Of a DNA stretch of 64,000 nt, positions 1 through 33,756 are shown one piece after another. Location of the stretch: positions 63,702,850-63,766,849 of the forward strand of contig CM077645.1 of NCBI GenBank assembly GCA_039707465.1, written 5' to 3'. The translations under genes were made by a program, and so were the position numbers. The DNA is from Rhabdophis nuchalis (lineage: Eukaryota > Chordata > Lepidosauria > Squamata > Natricidae). The notes under the pieces are model-generated. The model saw only the letters and a list, made by a program, of their open reading frames with translations, ran no database searches and was not told where the DNA came from. How positions within the stretch are numbered: position 1 is the first letter of the stretch; the number at the start of each line of letters is the position of its first letter.

Positions 1-74
1 TTTTTTATTATAAACATATTTATTTTTATGTTACTTTTCAAAGAACATCCTCCTAAGTTAGCTTGTTGTGCACT

Positions 75-243
75 TGGTTAGAATGCAGTACTGCAGATCA
101 ATTCTGACCATAGCCAGGAGTTTGATCCTGAAAGGGCTGAAAGTTGACTCATCCTTCCATCCTTCCAAGGTTGGTAAAATGAGGACCCAGATTGTTGGGG
201 GCAATATGCTGACTTTGTAAATCACTCAGATAATGCTGTAAAG
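75..243 (+). mobile_element. tRNA-derived SINE, squamate type, 5' part
   Basis: Begins with a tRNA-like head (ggttagaatgcagtactgca) and continues with the conserved middle (aaggttggtaaaatgaggac). The same element recurs at 10975-11205 (-), 11563-11795 (+) and 17860-18090 (+). It is interrupted by a hAT-like insertion at 244-594; the SINE tail (ctgctattgctattgtta) resumes at 595 and runs to about 650. Confidence 0.75.
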
Positions 244-594
244 CAGGGGAGTCAAACTCAATTTCATTGAGGTCTGCATCAGGGTTGTGATTGACCTGGG
301 GGGGGGGCATGGCCAGCTTGACACCAATCATGTGGGGGACACCTGTGGTGGCCGAAGTGCTCTACCAGTGAAAATGGGCTCACAAGCTCTGTTTTCATCT
401 GGGATGGCCTCCTGCAAGTCTCTGCCAGTGAAAATGGAGCTTGGGAGGGCCGTGTGTGGCCCTCCCGAGCTCTATTTTCACTGGCAGAGACACCGCGAGC
501 CAGTCCTTTGCTGTTTCCAGAGCTGCCCCGCGGACCAGATCTAAGCACTCTATGGATTGGATTCGATCCATGGTCCTTATGTTTGACACCCCTG
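244..594. mobile_element. hAT-type non-autonomous element with 8-bp target duplication, inside a SINE
   Basis: Termini are caggggagtcaaact and gtttgacacccctg, an inverted pair of hAT type. The flanks ctgtaaag (236-243) and ctataaag (595-602) match in 7 of 8 bases, an aged 8-bp target duplication. The interior is GC-rich with a G run at 299-307 and two copies of the string 'ccagtgaaaatg'. It is related to 53915-54185. Confidence 0.75.
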
Positions 595-650
595 CTATAA
601 AGCATATGGAGTAGAATATAAATATAACTGCTATTGCTATTGTTACTATA

Positions 651-1957
651 AATGCCTACAAGTAAGAGTTGATGAAACCAGACAGAAATGACTGTACGAT
701 GGGTTTGTTGTTCAGTTTGTTGATCAAATATGGTTGACATTCCTCCTGAAAAGATAGCAATTCAGGCAGGCTCATATTGTTCTCTGATAGGCTGTGTTTA
801 GAGGCATTAGAGTGGCACCATGGTTTTAATATCATCACACTTTCATACTTTTCCAGCAATAGCGCATACAATAAAGCTGTAGCAAAAAAGTTAGTATAAT
901 AAAATTGATAAACACTATTGTTCCTATTAAAGCACAACTGAAAAACAGCTATAAAACAGCAAACAATTGCAACATTCTAATAGCATGAGGCAGTGATTAT
1001 GGGCACAAAAACCTTTTGATTCCAGGGATGTTATCTTTATTTCTGGATGGGTTTATACTTCATTGTGGAGAAATGATTCAAAATTTCAGAATTATTTTGG
1101 ACTCATGGCTACAGAAGATGACAGCTATGGTCAGGAGGACCTTTGTACAGTTATATCCATTGCAAAAAGTATGAATATTTCTGAACTGAAAAATCCTAAA
1201 ATCACTCTTAATGTAGTCATCTCCCATGGGATTATTGTAATTTATTTTACAGAAAACAAGTAGTTTTCTGCTACATTCCTCCCATATAACACCTCTAGTT
1301 TGAGACCTAAACTGGATGCCAGTTTACTTTCAGGTGCAATTCTTGAATTGCCATATATTATCTTTAAAGACTTCGCCGTTCACGAGTTGAATATCTCCAG
1401 AACTGCCTCCTCCAAATGGTTCTACCTGTCCATCCAGTTCAAGTGAGGTATACTTTTCTTGGGTCATTCAATCTTTATAGGCCAAAAGCTTTCTCAGTTA
1501 CACTCCCTCTTCTCGGAAGCATTTGTACTTCCAGAGATGAGTTTAATCCCCAATTTACTGGCTTTTGGTAAAACCGAAAAACTGTTTAAAGCCTAAGGAG
1601 AAGGACTGGCCTGAGGTAGAGCTCACATTCTGGGTTGTGTCTGAATGTTACCTTGGAGACCATAGTTTTCTGTCTAATTCTCTTTGTTACTGTTAGTTAT
1701 CTGATTGTGGATTTCGTGTGTGTGTGTGTGCGTGTGTGTGTGTGGTTATTTTAATCTTATTGAAAGAATAGAGTAGAAGCCATTCAGAATCTCCCTGGTT
1801 TGGAGAGGCATAGCACAGCAAACAAATAAGCACAAATTTGTGTTTACCCATAAGACATATGATGATCTATTTGATGTAATGTAAAACAGTTTTTTTTAAA
1901 AAAGGCATTATGATTATTATTTGATTATTAATTATGTTTATATAGTATATGCTATTA
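651..1957. other. SLC18A2 upstream intron sequence, (GT)n microsatellite
   Basis: Non-coding, AT-rich, no exon recognised. A (GT)n run interrupted by one gc lies at about 1715-1744. Short ORFs here show no family resemblance. Confidence 0.5.
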
Positions 1958-2131
1958 TATATATATTTATTTATTTATTTTATTTTTCATATTTATAACC
2001 CGCTCCCATCTCACCACAAAGGGACTCGGGGCGGCGAACATAGAATTAATCAATATATACAAAATACAGAGATATTAGGTACCTGTGTTATAACCATTTT
2101 AAATCCCCATTTACAACTGGCAGTGTTGGGG

Positions 2132-2910
2132 TTACGCAAGGCCGGCTAGTTGGAAGAGGTGAGTCTTAAGACATTTGCGAAAGAGGCGGAGGTCAGGAAT
2201 GGTGCGGATTTCAGGAGGTAGGTCGTTCCACAGGGTTGGTCCTGCCACAGAGAAGGCTCTCCCCCTCGGTGCCGTCAGTCGACATTGCCCGATCGACGGC
2301 ACCCTGAGGAGACCCTCTCTGTGGGAGCGTGTCGGTCCCAGGGATGTATGGGGCATGAGGCGGTCTTGCATATAGCTAGGTCCCGAGCCATGGAGCGCTT
2401 TGAAGATGGTCGTTAGGACCTTGAAGCGCACCCGAAAGACCACAGGAAGCCAGTGGAGCTCGCGTAGGACAGGTGTTATATGGGAGTGTTTGGGCGCTCC
2501 CGTAATTATCCGTGCGGCCGCATTCTGGACTAACTGTAGTCTTCGGGTGCACCTCAAGGGAAGCCCCATGTAGAGAGCATTGCAGTAGTCAAGTCGAGAT
2601 GTGACGAGTGCTTGGGTGACTGTGCGTAAGGCTCCCCGGTCCAGTAAGGGACGCAATTGGCGCATCAGGCGTACCTGATGAAACGCCCCCCTGGCCACGG
2701 TCTCCACATGGTCATCCATGGTCAGCCGAGAGTCCAGGAGGACACCCAAATTGCGTGCTCTCTCCACGGGGGCTGGTGTTTCGCCCCCAATGGCCAGAGT
2801 TGGAATAATCTGGCTGAAACGGGGTGCCGGAAGCCACAGCCACTCAGTCTTGGACGGGTTGAGCTTGAGTCTGTTACTACCCATCCAGATCCGTACGGCT
2901 TCCAAGCATA
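2132..2910 (-). pseudogene. LINE ORF2 3' portion, out of frame with 5' portion
   Basis: Encodes CLEAVRIWMGSNRLKLNPSK, then TEWLWLPAP, RNLGVLLDSRL and SRLDYCNALY, ending KTHLFQLAGLA. This is the reverse transcriptase thumb and C-terminus of the L2/CR1-type ORF, separated from the 5' frame by the 8-nt deletion. The full element would encode roughly 1000 residues. Confidence 0.85.
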
Positions 2911-5096
2911 ACCTCGATAGCATCATTGGGGTGGTCTGGGGTGGATATGTACAGCTGGGTATCATCGGCGTACAGATGATATCCCACCCCGAAACCACGG
3001 ATGATCTCACCCAGCGGCTTCATATATATGTTAAACAATAGGGGCGAGAGGACCGACCCCTGAGGGACCCCACATAAGAGGGGTCTTGAAGTCGACCTCT
3101 GCCCCCCTGTCAACACATATTGTGACTGACCGGAGAGGTAGGACGCGAACCACCGCAACACGGTGCCTCTCAGTCCCAACCCCTCCAGTCGGCTTAATAG
3201 GATACCATGGTCGATGGTATCAAAAGCCGCTGAGAGGTCTAATAGGACTAGGATAGAGGAGAGTCCTCTATCCCGTGCCCTCCAGAGATCATCGACCAAT
3301 GCGACCAATGCCGTCTCAGTGCTGTGCCCGGGTCGGAAGCCGGACTGGCGCGGATCTAGATAGTCAACTTCATCCAAGTGTCGCGGAAACTGTTGGGCCA
3401 CCACACTCTCAACAACCTTCACTAGAAAGTGGAGGTTGGAGACGGGACGATAGTTTTCTAATAATGCTGGATCCAGGGACGGCTTCTTGAGGAGGGGCCT
3501 CACCACCGCCTCTTTCAAGACGGTAGGTATGGACCCCTCACTCAATGATGCATTGACAATGCCCTGAAGCCAGCCTCGTGTCGTCTTCCAGGATTCCAGT
3601 ATAAGCCAGGAGGGACACGGGTCCAATAAACATGTGGTGGCCCTGAGTCTCTTAGACAACTTGTCCATATCTTTGATAGTAACAAAATCAAACTCCTCCC
3701 ACAATGGTGTCACAAGAGCTGCTTCGGCACTCTCGACTGGGCTACTGACAATGGAGGGTAACTCGCTCCGAATCCGAGTGATTTTCTCCTGCAGATAAAT
3801 CCCAAATTCCTCTGCTCGACCCTGCAAGGAGGCTTCCCGTGGCCTCTGTTGGAGGAGGGAGCGGGTTACCTTAAACAGGGCGGCAGGGCGGTTATCTGCG
3901 GATGCAATAAGTGTGGCACAGTACTCACGTTTGGCCAGCCTTATTGCCACTAAGTAAGTCCTAATGTGGTCTCTTACTAGTGTTCGGTCAGCTTCAGAGT
4001 GAGATGATCTCCATCTGCTCTCTAGACGTCTCTTGCGACGTTTCATCCCTCTGAGCTCCTCGGTAAACCAAGGGGCCCAGGTGGCTCGTCGTCGCAAGAG
4101 AGGCCGCAAGGGCGCGACTCGGTCCAAGGCCCCCGCGGCCGCACTTAACCATGCGGTCACTAGGTCCCTGGCCGAGTCGCGGAGCAAGTCCACAGGAATT
4201 GGCCCAAGCTCCTTCTGGAACCTTAATGGGTCCATCAGGAGCCTGGGGCGGAACCATTTAGGGATGTTTGGTTCCGCCTCCCCACAGTGAGGTGTAGCGG
4301 TCGGAAAGTCGAGCCGAAGGAGAGCGTGATCTGTCCATGACAGGGGTGTGATGACTAAATCCCCTATTCCCAGATCACTACTCCACTGACCCGAGACGAA
4401 GATGAGATCCAAGGTGTGTCCGCCCTCGTGAGTAGGGCCTAGAACTACCTGAGTCAGGTCCATGGCTGTCATGGAAGCCATGAACTCCCAAGCTACACCA
4501 GAGGTCTCATCTGCTGATGGCAGGTTAAAGTCCCCCATGACTATAAGTCTGGGGGTTTCAACCGCCACCCCGGCTATAACCTCGAGCAGCACGGGCAGGG
4601 CTATTGTTGCATAGCGAGGAGCCAGGTATACAACTAACACGCCCAACTGCTTCCCCAGGCCCCACTTCACAAGGAGAGATTCACACCCGGTCGTCTGAGG
4701 GACTGTGGTCTCCCTTGGCTCAAGACCTTCCCTAACCATGATCGCTACTCCCCCACCCCTCCCTGAGGCCCTGGTCTGATGGAAGGCTCGGTATCCTGGT
4801 GGGCACATTTCTACGAGGGGATGTCCTCCCTCGTGGCCCAACCAGGTTTCCGTGATGCCTAACAGGTCCGGGTCCCCCTCCAACACAAGGTCATGCAAGA
4901 GAGGGGCTTTTTGTAACACGGACCTGGCATTGCATAGCATCAGCCTAAGGCCCCGGGTCTGTGGTTCTTGCTCACCTAGTCTGCGATGAAGAAAAGGGGA
5001 GTTGGAGTGCGTGACCGCTTGTAACCATCGGCCACGATTCTCCAACTGATGGCGTCCATCCCCCTTCCCACCGTCCCCGCCCCTGCCCCTCCCCAA
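2905..5096 (-). CDS. LINE ORF2 5' portion: endonuclease and reverse transcriptase catalytic domains
   Basis: About 730 open codons. Residues 50-270 are endonuclease/exonuclease/phosphatase-like, with GDFNLP and a C-terminal SWTDHALL motif. Residues 500-725 are the reverse transcriptase palm, including AFDTIDH and YADD, both intact. The start used is the first Met at 5096; the real start may be further upstream. The frame is lost after DAIEVML because of a short deletion. Confidence 0.8.
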
Positions 5097-5340
5097 GACC
5101 GTATTGATGGCAAATACCCTAGTGGAACCGACCCTCTCTTCACCCCCCTTCGTCTTTTCATTTCCGCGTTTGGCCGGCCTTCTCTCTTGGCGTTCCCCTA
5201 ATTGGTCCTCCCACCCCCCTTCCCTGGGAACCCCTAAAAGTCGAATTAAAAATTTACACAGGAATCCCCTGAGCCTGCGCTTCGCCCACCTCTTAGGATT
5301 AATTAATCCATCCTCGAGGTGTGTCCGTGTTAGTTAAGGG

Positions 5341-5560
5341 GGCCAGACCTGCGAGAGGGGACATTCTCGCAGGCAGAGGAGCTCAGATCTAGAATAGGGT
5401 AGCATTCTATCTTGCCTTGAATAAATGATGGGGTAAGGTAGAGTTGTGAGGGGGTACATTTTTGGCCAGGGAGGGAAATTTCATAAGCACGACTATTAAT
5501 AGAGGGTAGAGTGAGGTGTAAATCAGATGACATATAAAATCCATTTGGTAGGGAAGAATT
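5341..5560 (-). other. Probable LINE 5' UTR segment between ORF and tandem monomers
   Basis: Moderately GC-rich sequence between the LINE ORF region and the minisatellite. It has no ORF of interest. Assignment to the LINE 5' UTR is inferred from position only. Confidence 0.35.
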
Positions 5561-6190
5561 CCATTTCAGCTCATCTCAGTTCCTTTTTACATCTTTCTTG
5601 GAAACGTTCTTTCTCCAATGCCTCTCTCTGTCTCTTTCTCTTATTCCTCTTTCTTTCTTTCTTTCTTTCTCCATTTCAGCTCATCTCAGCTCCTCTTTAC
5701 ATCCTTCTTGGAAACGTTCTTTCTCCAATGCCTCTCTCTGTCTCTTTCTCTTATTCCTCTTTCTTTCTTTCTCCATTTCAGCTCATCTCAGCTCCTCTTT
5801 ACATCCTTCTTGGAAACGTTCTTTCTCCAATGCCTCTCTCTGTCTCTTTCTCTTATTCCTCTTTCTTTCTTCCTCCATTTCAGCTCATCTCAGCTCCTTT
5901 TTACATCTTTCTTGGAAACGTTCTTTCTCCAATGCCTCTATCTGTCTCTTTCTCTTATTCCTCTTTCTTTCTTTCTCCATTTCAGCTCATCTCAGCTCCT
6001 TTTTACATCCTTCTTGGAAACGTTCTTTCTCCAATGCCTTTCTCTTTCTCTTTCTCTTATTCCTCTTTCTTTCTTTCTCCATTTTAGCTTCTCTCTGCAC
6101 CTCCTTACATCTTTCTTTGGGAACGTTCTTTCTCTAACGCCCCTCTCTCTCTCATCCATTTATTCCTCTTACTTTTCTTCTCCGATTCAG
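5561..6190. repeat. ~102-bp minisatellite, about 6 units, pyrimidine-rich on +
   Basis: Unit starts (ccatttcagctc or its variant) fall at 5561, 5671, 5773, 5875, 5977, 6079 and 6182: spacings of 110, 102, 102, 102, 102 and 103. The first unit is 8 bp longer because of two extra tttc repeats. Each unit holds cttggaaacgttctttctcc. Since 102 is a multiple of 3, long false ORFs run through all frames. It may be the monomeric 5' UTR of the adjacent LINE. Confidence 0.9.
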
Positions 6191-6560
6191 CTTCTCCACG
6201 ATCTTCGGACATATCAGGTTTCTTCACTTAAGCTGCCTGAGTCGAGCGGGGGCCGCGCGGTCCGATTGTTTGTTGTAACGGACTCCCAACGGCCTGGAAA
6301 CACTTGCCTAGCTTCCTCACTGACGCGTCCAAGCCGACCTGGGCCCCTCCCATCTCTCGAAGGTTTTTTTGCCTCGCCGCCACAACTCCGGCTTCAAAAA
6401 TAGCCCCCTTGTGGCGGCTGGCATATCTACGTGCTGGGCCAGCCCTCCTAGATGTTTAATGAGGGCTGGCGACATCCTCCCAGGCCAAAACGGCCCTCGA
6501 CCCCTTCGCGGCGCTCAGAGATCGGTCTCCATACTTGCGCATGCGCAGTCACCAGTATAT
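6191..6560 (-). promoter_or_regulatory. GC/CpG-rich segment with NRF1-like palindrome, candidate LINE promoter
   Basis: A CpG-rich island in an AT-rich intron, lying at the 5' side of the - strand LINE beyond its tandem monomers. Positions 6536-6547 read TGCGCATGCGCA, a perfect match to the NRF1 consensus. Promoter role is inferred; the sequence shows only composition, position and motif. Confidence 0.4.
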
Positions 6561-6611
6561 ATGATACCCCACCATACTGCCTACAAGAAATAAAATCAAA
6601 GGACATAAAAC

Positions 6612-6862
6612 AGTAAAGTAACACCTGTGTTTTCCCAAAAATAAGACAGGGTCTTATTTTCTTTTCACCCCCCAAAATAAGCGCTTGGTCTTATTTTTGG
6701 GGAGGTCTTATTATTTTTGAGGTGCAGGGGCGGCAATCATGGTCACTTCATAGCTGCTGCTGTGTTGCAATATTTTCAGGGGGGGCTTATTTTAGCACAT
6801 GCGCTCAAAAGCCCGATTGGGCTTATTATCCAGGGAGGTCTTATTTTCAGGACCTCAAAAGC
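6612..6862. repeat. Dispersed 'AATAAGACC' repeat, short TIRs
   Basis: Contains repeated short modules of the type aaaataagac/cttattttt and a core gggcttattatccagggagg. The same family occurs inverted at 25331-25559 (with ends ctgttttcccc and ggggaaacacag), and in fragments at 28430-28530 and 29318-29412. Class not identified; the ends suggest a small DNA transposon. Confidence 0.65.
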
Positions 6863-8218
6863 AATGGCAATTTTATCAGCCAAATTCTGAAGTGAAAAGT
6901 CTAAAATATCAGAAAATCAAAACTGCAATGATAGATTGAACCCTGAACCTACGCCTTTCCGATATTTAAAATAAATGAAAATAGTTGTTTTAGATGAAAT
7001 AGCTGGAGGGCAAGGTAATATTGTAATTGTATTTACATACAATTAAATTAAATTAAATTAATATTTACATTGCACTTTGAATATTAAAACCTGCTATTAC
7101 TGTTGTGTTACTTTTAGAAAGCAGGATTAATTTTTATCTAGAATAATATAGGAAGCCTGGCTCACATGCTGAATGGGCTCACCATATATGGATGGAACAG
7201 CCTGGAATGCATACAGATTCTGGAATGGTTAGGTCTAATTTATGTAGGTATTTTAGATGCAATTGCATGTTCATTTGGATTTCTAGTAAAAATGTGGGAT
7301 GCCCTTGAGCTCAGCTCAACTCCTTTTTAAAAAGGATTTTTATTAGAAGAACAGTTTAAGAAACTACAGAAACATAAAAGAAAAAGTAGTAAAACAAGGT
7401 AAAAAAGTGAAAGATAACAAAAGAAAAAAAAGTCTAAAGAAGCACTTCTGGTTTTGTTTTTGGCAATTATAAACAAAATAATTGACATCTCTTCCCCCCC
7501 TCCCTTCCAAATTATATATCATGGTTTGCTTCTTCTCTTATACAAATCTTTTAAATCAATGAATACTGAAATCACTAGTTCATGTTTATTTATTTTCATT
7601 TTCAGCAAATAAATAAATAAGGGTTTCCAGGCTTTTATAAAAGTAAGTATAGTTCCCTCCTTAGTTTAGGTACAATTCCTAATGATTGTAGGCTATGTAG
7701 TTTCCTTGGCAGTATTACCAGAATGCTTTGCCTTTGCCCCTTTTTAATGGTTTCCAGCAAAGCCAACAATGATGTGATTGGAGCAGATGAGAAAAGGTAG
7801 AGCAATTGTAGTGGGAAAACCATGGTTGCACAAACTTTCTGTAAATTTCCGTCTTTTTCATTGGGTGCAAAATCATAGTAAGTTGTATTTATATCATCTG
7901 GTGCTGATCTGATATTTTGATGAAGAATTAACAGAGAATGGCCTCGAGCCTTACTTGTTTTAGCATCTCATGCAGAAACATCTCTTGCAGCACCAGAGAA
8001 TTTGTCTGTACATCTCTGTACTCTTTCTATTTCTGTATTTCTTTAATGGTGCTAATACATTATTGATATGTGGTTCTGTATGCTAAGTTAATAAAAGTAA
8101 TTGTGAGTTTTAAAATAAATGACTTATAATCTGTAGAGATCTGTAAAGAGATTTCTGATACCATTTGGGCCTATGCCGAAGTCGTGGGTTTGCATCACGA
8201 TGCTCTCAGAAATATCAA
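6863..8218. other. SLC18A2 intron, no recognised element
   Basis: AT-rich intron sequence. A short A-rich stretch lies at 7368-7434. No exon or transposon recognised. Confidence 0.5.
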
Positions 8219-8298
8219 CCCTCTTGCTGGCTGGGGAATTCTGGAAGTTGAAGTCAGCAAGTCTTAAAGCTGCCAAGTTTGGAGACTCCTGGTTTCAG
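8219..8298 (-). repeat. Half copy of the 'aactcccagaa' hairpin repeat
   Basis: On the - strand reads caggagtctccaaacttggc then cttcaacttccagaattcc, matching one arm of the foldback elements at 23108-23213 and 56153-56270. It ends 380 bp before an SLC18A2 exon. Confidence 0.55.
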
Positions 8299-8674
8299 TA
8301 TTAAAAGTTTTGCACTGCTGTATGTTGTGTTTTCCCACTGATGCAATTTCTTGAATATAGTTATAATTATTCATTTGCAGTGTTTTACAGTTAATTTAAG
8401 GTAAGAACCAGAATTTATTTCACTCTTGCTGAAACAAACAAAGCTTGCAGTCTGGCAAAAATCTGAATTTTTTTTGTGGTTCCCCTCATTTTACATGAGC
8501 AACATCTCCTCACAGAAGCTTGCCCCCTCAAAATTCTTCTCTGACCTTCAAAAGGTTGCCTAGCTCTGTTATAAAATATTATTTTCAGCTTCCTAAAAAA
8601 ATGAAACATCCGTTGTAGATATAGAAAAAAACATGTGTAATGAGTCAAAAATTGCTATTGATTTTGTTTTCCAG

Positions 8675-30919
<22,245 letters not shown>

Positions 30920-33514
30920 TGTTTAAAAGCTGGTATTGGTAGTTCAATGATCCATCTCATCAAAAAGTTTTAAATGTTACTGCTCTTTTAATTGTGAACT
31001 TGTATAACAAAATGAAACCAAAGGTATAGTTATTTATTGCCCTTGATCAAGATTACCCATTGCCTTATGAAAAAAAAAAATTAGATGATTCTGTTGTTAA
31101 AACTTGGTGTTTCACATTATGCATTTTGTAAATGTATACATCTCCATCTAGATCCAATATTAATTCAAACATTTCCCTTATTATACATTTTCATTTAATT
31201 CATTGCAGCAATGAGTGCCTGAAACTAGCAATTATAAATTACCAGATTGTCTATTTAAAGATATTTATATAATACTTTGCACTTTTCAAATTAACTTTAC
31301 TTCAAACTATTCTTACACTTAACCTAATTCAGAATAATGTAGAGTGAATACAACTTTATATGGTTAATAGAGAATCAATTTCATTACAAAACTATGTGAC
31401 ATTTGGGAAAGAGAAGTTTGATATACAGTATTTAATAGGATCATCTTAATTTTGCATTGCTACTAATAACATTCCACTGAACATTTTTTAATCTCATCTA
31501 AGTTGCCCAAATCTAGTGTCTTATCCTCATATACACATTGTCTACTACATTATCTAAATATGTAAACTTCAGATAGCTTTGCAATAGCTTCAAACAACCA
31601 TTCATCGCATTCAAAATTGTACAGAAAGAAAAAGTTAAGCTATATGATTCCTGCTTACTTAAGTTTGAAGTCGAGTGTATATGGGAGACAAGCCCCAGAT
31701 CCCCAGTTGAAATGTAATAATTCAGAACAGATGTTATTTCCCTGGGATGGAGTCAAGCCTTGATCAGGAGCTTCAACTTGCTGCAAACAATGATGATGCA
31801 GGAGGCCTTGTTGTTTCCAAAATCCTGGACTGTAGGACCTAATTATAGCTTCAGGAAGTCTGAAGTTTAGTTATATCACATACTCTATGAGCTGTGCCTC
31901 GTTGTTATTCAGTCTTTCATCCTAGGCTGTTGCATGGTTTATGGTTTAATATTTTCTTCACATCAAGTACCTGACCTAGCCAATTTCCAAGCAATGAACT
32001 TCTCCATATAAAAAGAAAACTATTTACAAGAAGTTATTTGCTTTATATTCCCTTCCTATTCAAAATTCAATTTGGATGATGCTACTGATGCTACAAATTT
32101 GAGCATGTCACAAAATAACATCCAGTACTGGGACATAGTTCCAAAATCTTTATACAAATTTCTGTGAAGTTTGGTATGCTTTATCTCTTCATGAAGCATT
32201 TAGTTTTTCTAACCTTTTCCCATTTAATGAAGAAACAAGACTGAGAACTAATCCAGTTTCTCCCATGTTAGCCTAGAATTGTTTGTTTTATCCCAATTCT
32301 TGCTTCAGATCCAAAGATAAAAATGGAATGGCTATAGCAGATCAGCCTGTTTCTGAAGTCAAGATGAATCCTCATGTTGCATTATTAATCTCTGCATACT
32401 TCTGGATAAATCTGTTCTAATATGTGCCTATTTAAACTAGAAACAAAACTATCAGCACTTCAACTCCCACATGACTTGCTTCGTAAAAATGCTATCTGGT
32501 TATTAAAAAGGAAGACTAGGCAGGTATATTCCCTAGTAGATTTGCATTAGAATAAGTAAAGTATCTGGCAGACACTTCACGTTAAAAAAAAATTCTAGGT
32601 TTTTTTTGCAAATTACAAAATTATAGGACACACCTGCCTTTCAATGTTATCAAGACTTTTAGGTATCCAGACAAAATGAAATCCATATCACGTCTATTCA
32701 TGGGCTTTGCTTGTAGCTATCCTTTGGACATCAGCCGATGGAAATGGATTAACACCTTTTCTTGAGTGAGAGTCTGCAACATATTGTGTTGCTTTTGAAG
32801 AAAGCAGGATTAGAGATTTCAAGACTGACTAGCTTGACAAATGGGAGGCAGGTAACATTCTGGTTCTTAGTATGTAATGGTCTATATTGCAACCTATCAA
32901 CTCCTGTAACAGTGTTCTCTCAGTGTTGAAATGAGCCCATGGGTTATGGCCTTAGTTGTGAAAATAAAAAACCAACAAATGTAAGACCATGTAAGTATCA
33001 AACATTTATGTATCGTGGTACACATAACACCCTGTTTGTAAACTTGATCTCTGTGCCTTTTCTAATGTATCAGCAGATGGTTTGTATTTAAAACAGACTC
33101 TTTCTATAGTTTTGTAAAACGTGTGTTTATGTGTCATTTCCATGTATAAAACATATATTTTGGTCAAGTTTTGGAAATGCTTTAGAGGAATTGTTATTGT
33201 TCTGTTATACAGAAAATAAGAATGGAATGTTATTTTGCGAAAGAAATAAAAGGCAACGCTGTGGTATTTCATTACTGTTAATGTCCCAATTAGTCCAGAA
33301 AGGTAAGACACCAAGTCTTCATCTCTTTTCTCCACTGCTATGACAGTTCTCAAAATGACTGTGCTGAATTTTAAATTGTTCTATACATTGAAGAGTAAAT
33401 TGCTGCCCTCATATAAGGATTCAAAAACCTTATGTTAAATGACAATTAAACAGGTATCTGTCTACATATGTACATGCAAGGGAAAGAAGTGTATGGAGAG
33501 GCACTTGACAATTC
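30920..33514 (+). other. SLC18A2: SLC18A2 3' UTR and downstream sequence
   Basis: AT-rich sequence without an ORF of note or a recognisable transposon. AATAAA hexamers at 32963-32968 and 33246-33251 are candidate poly(A) signals giving a 3' UTR of 2.0-2.4 kb. Which is used cannot be told from sequence alone. Confidence 0.5.
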
Positions 33515-33522
33515 CTGTAATC

Positions 33523-33748
33523 CAGGGGTAGTCAACCTTTTTATACCTACCGCCCACTTTTGTATCTCTGTTAGTAGTAAAATTTTCTAACCGCCCACCG
33601 GTTCCACAGTAATGGTGATTTATAAAGTAGGGAAGTCAATTAACTTTAAAAAAGGAAAGTGCTTCAGTATTGGACAAAACCCCTACCGCCCACCATGAAA
33701 GCTGGAATGCCCACTAGTGGGCGGTAGGGATCAGGTTGACTACCACTG
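33523..33748. mobile_element. hAT-type element 'caggggtagtcaacc' (226 bp)
   Basis: Ends caggggtagtcaaccttttt and atcaggttgactaccactg, with 7/8 matching target duplication ctgtaatc (33515-33522) and ctctaatc (33749-33756). Contains repeated accgcccacc modules. A second copy lies at 48430-48650. Confidence 0.82.
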
Positions 33749-33756
33749 CTCTAATC

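Larger units (their letters stand above)
1958..5340 (-). mobile_element. L2/CR1-group LINE, nearly complete, endonuclease plus reverse transcriptase
   Basis: Read on the - strand, the ORF from 5096 encodes an apurinic-type endonuclease (LMLCNARSVLQK, ITETWL, VMGDFNLP, WTDHALL). Then comes a reverse transcriptase with NYRPVSNL, SGFRPGHSTETAL, LVLLDLSAAFDTIDH, GVPQGSVLSPLLF and the catalytic YADDTQLY. The thumb/C-terminal part (RLDYCNALYMGLP, LHWLPV, KTHLFQLAGLA) continues in another frame to 2132. Comparison with the copy ending at about 42440 shows that one net 8-nt deletion near 2905-2915 causes the shift. The 3' end has the family signature ataacccgctcccatctcac near 1997-2016. Jockey/L2-type replication by target-primed reverse transcription. 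Apart from the deletion it is open, so a fairly young insertion. Confidence 0.85.

Noticed and set aside
5561..6190. CRISPR-like array
   Set aside because: The repeats are contiguous ~102-bp tandem units without unique spacers, in a vertebrate intron.
5527..6403. Overlapping ORFs of 179-261 codons in several + frames
   Set aside because: They come from the ~102-bp pyrimidine-rich tandem repeat, whose length is a multiple of three; the translations are simple Phe/Leu/Ser repeats in every frame.
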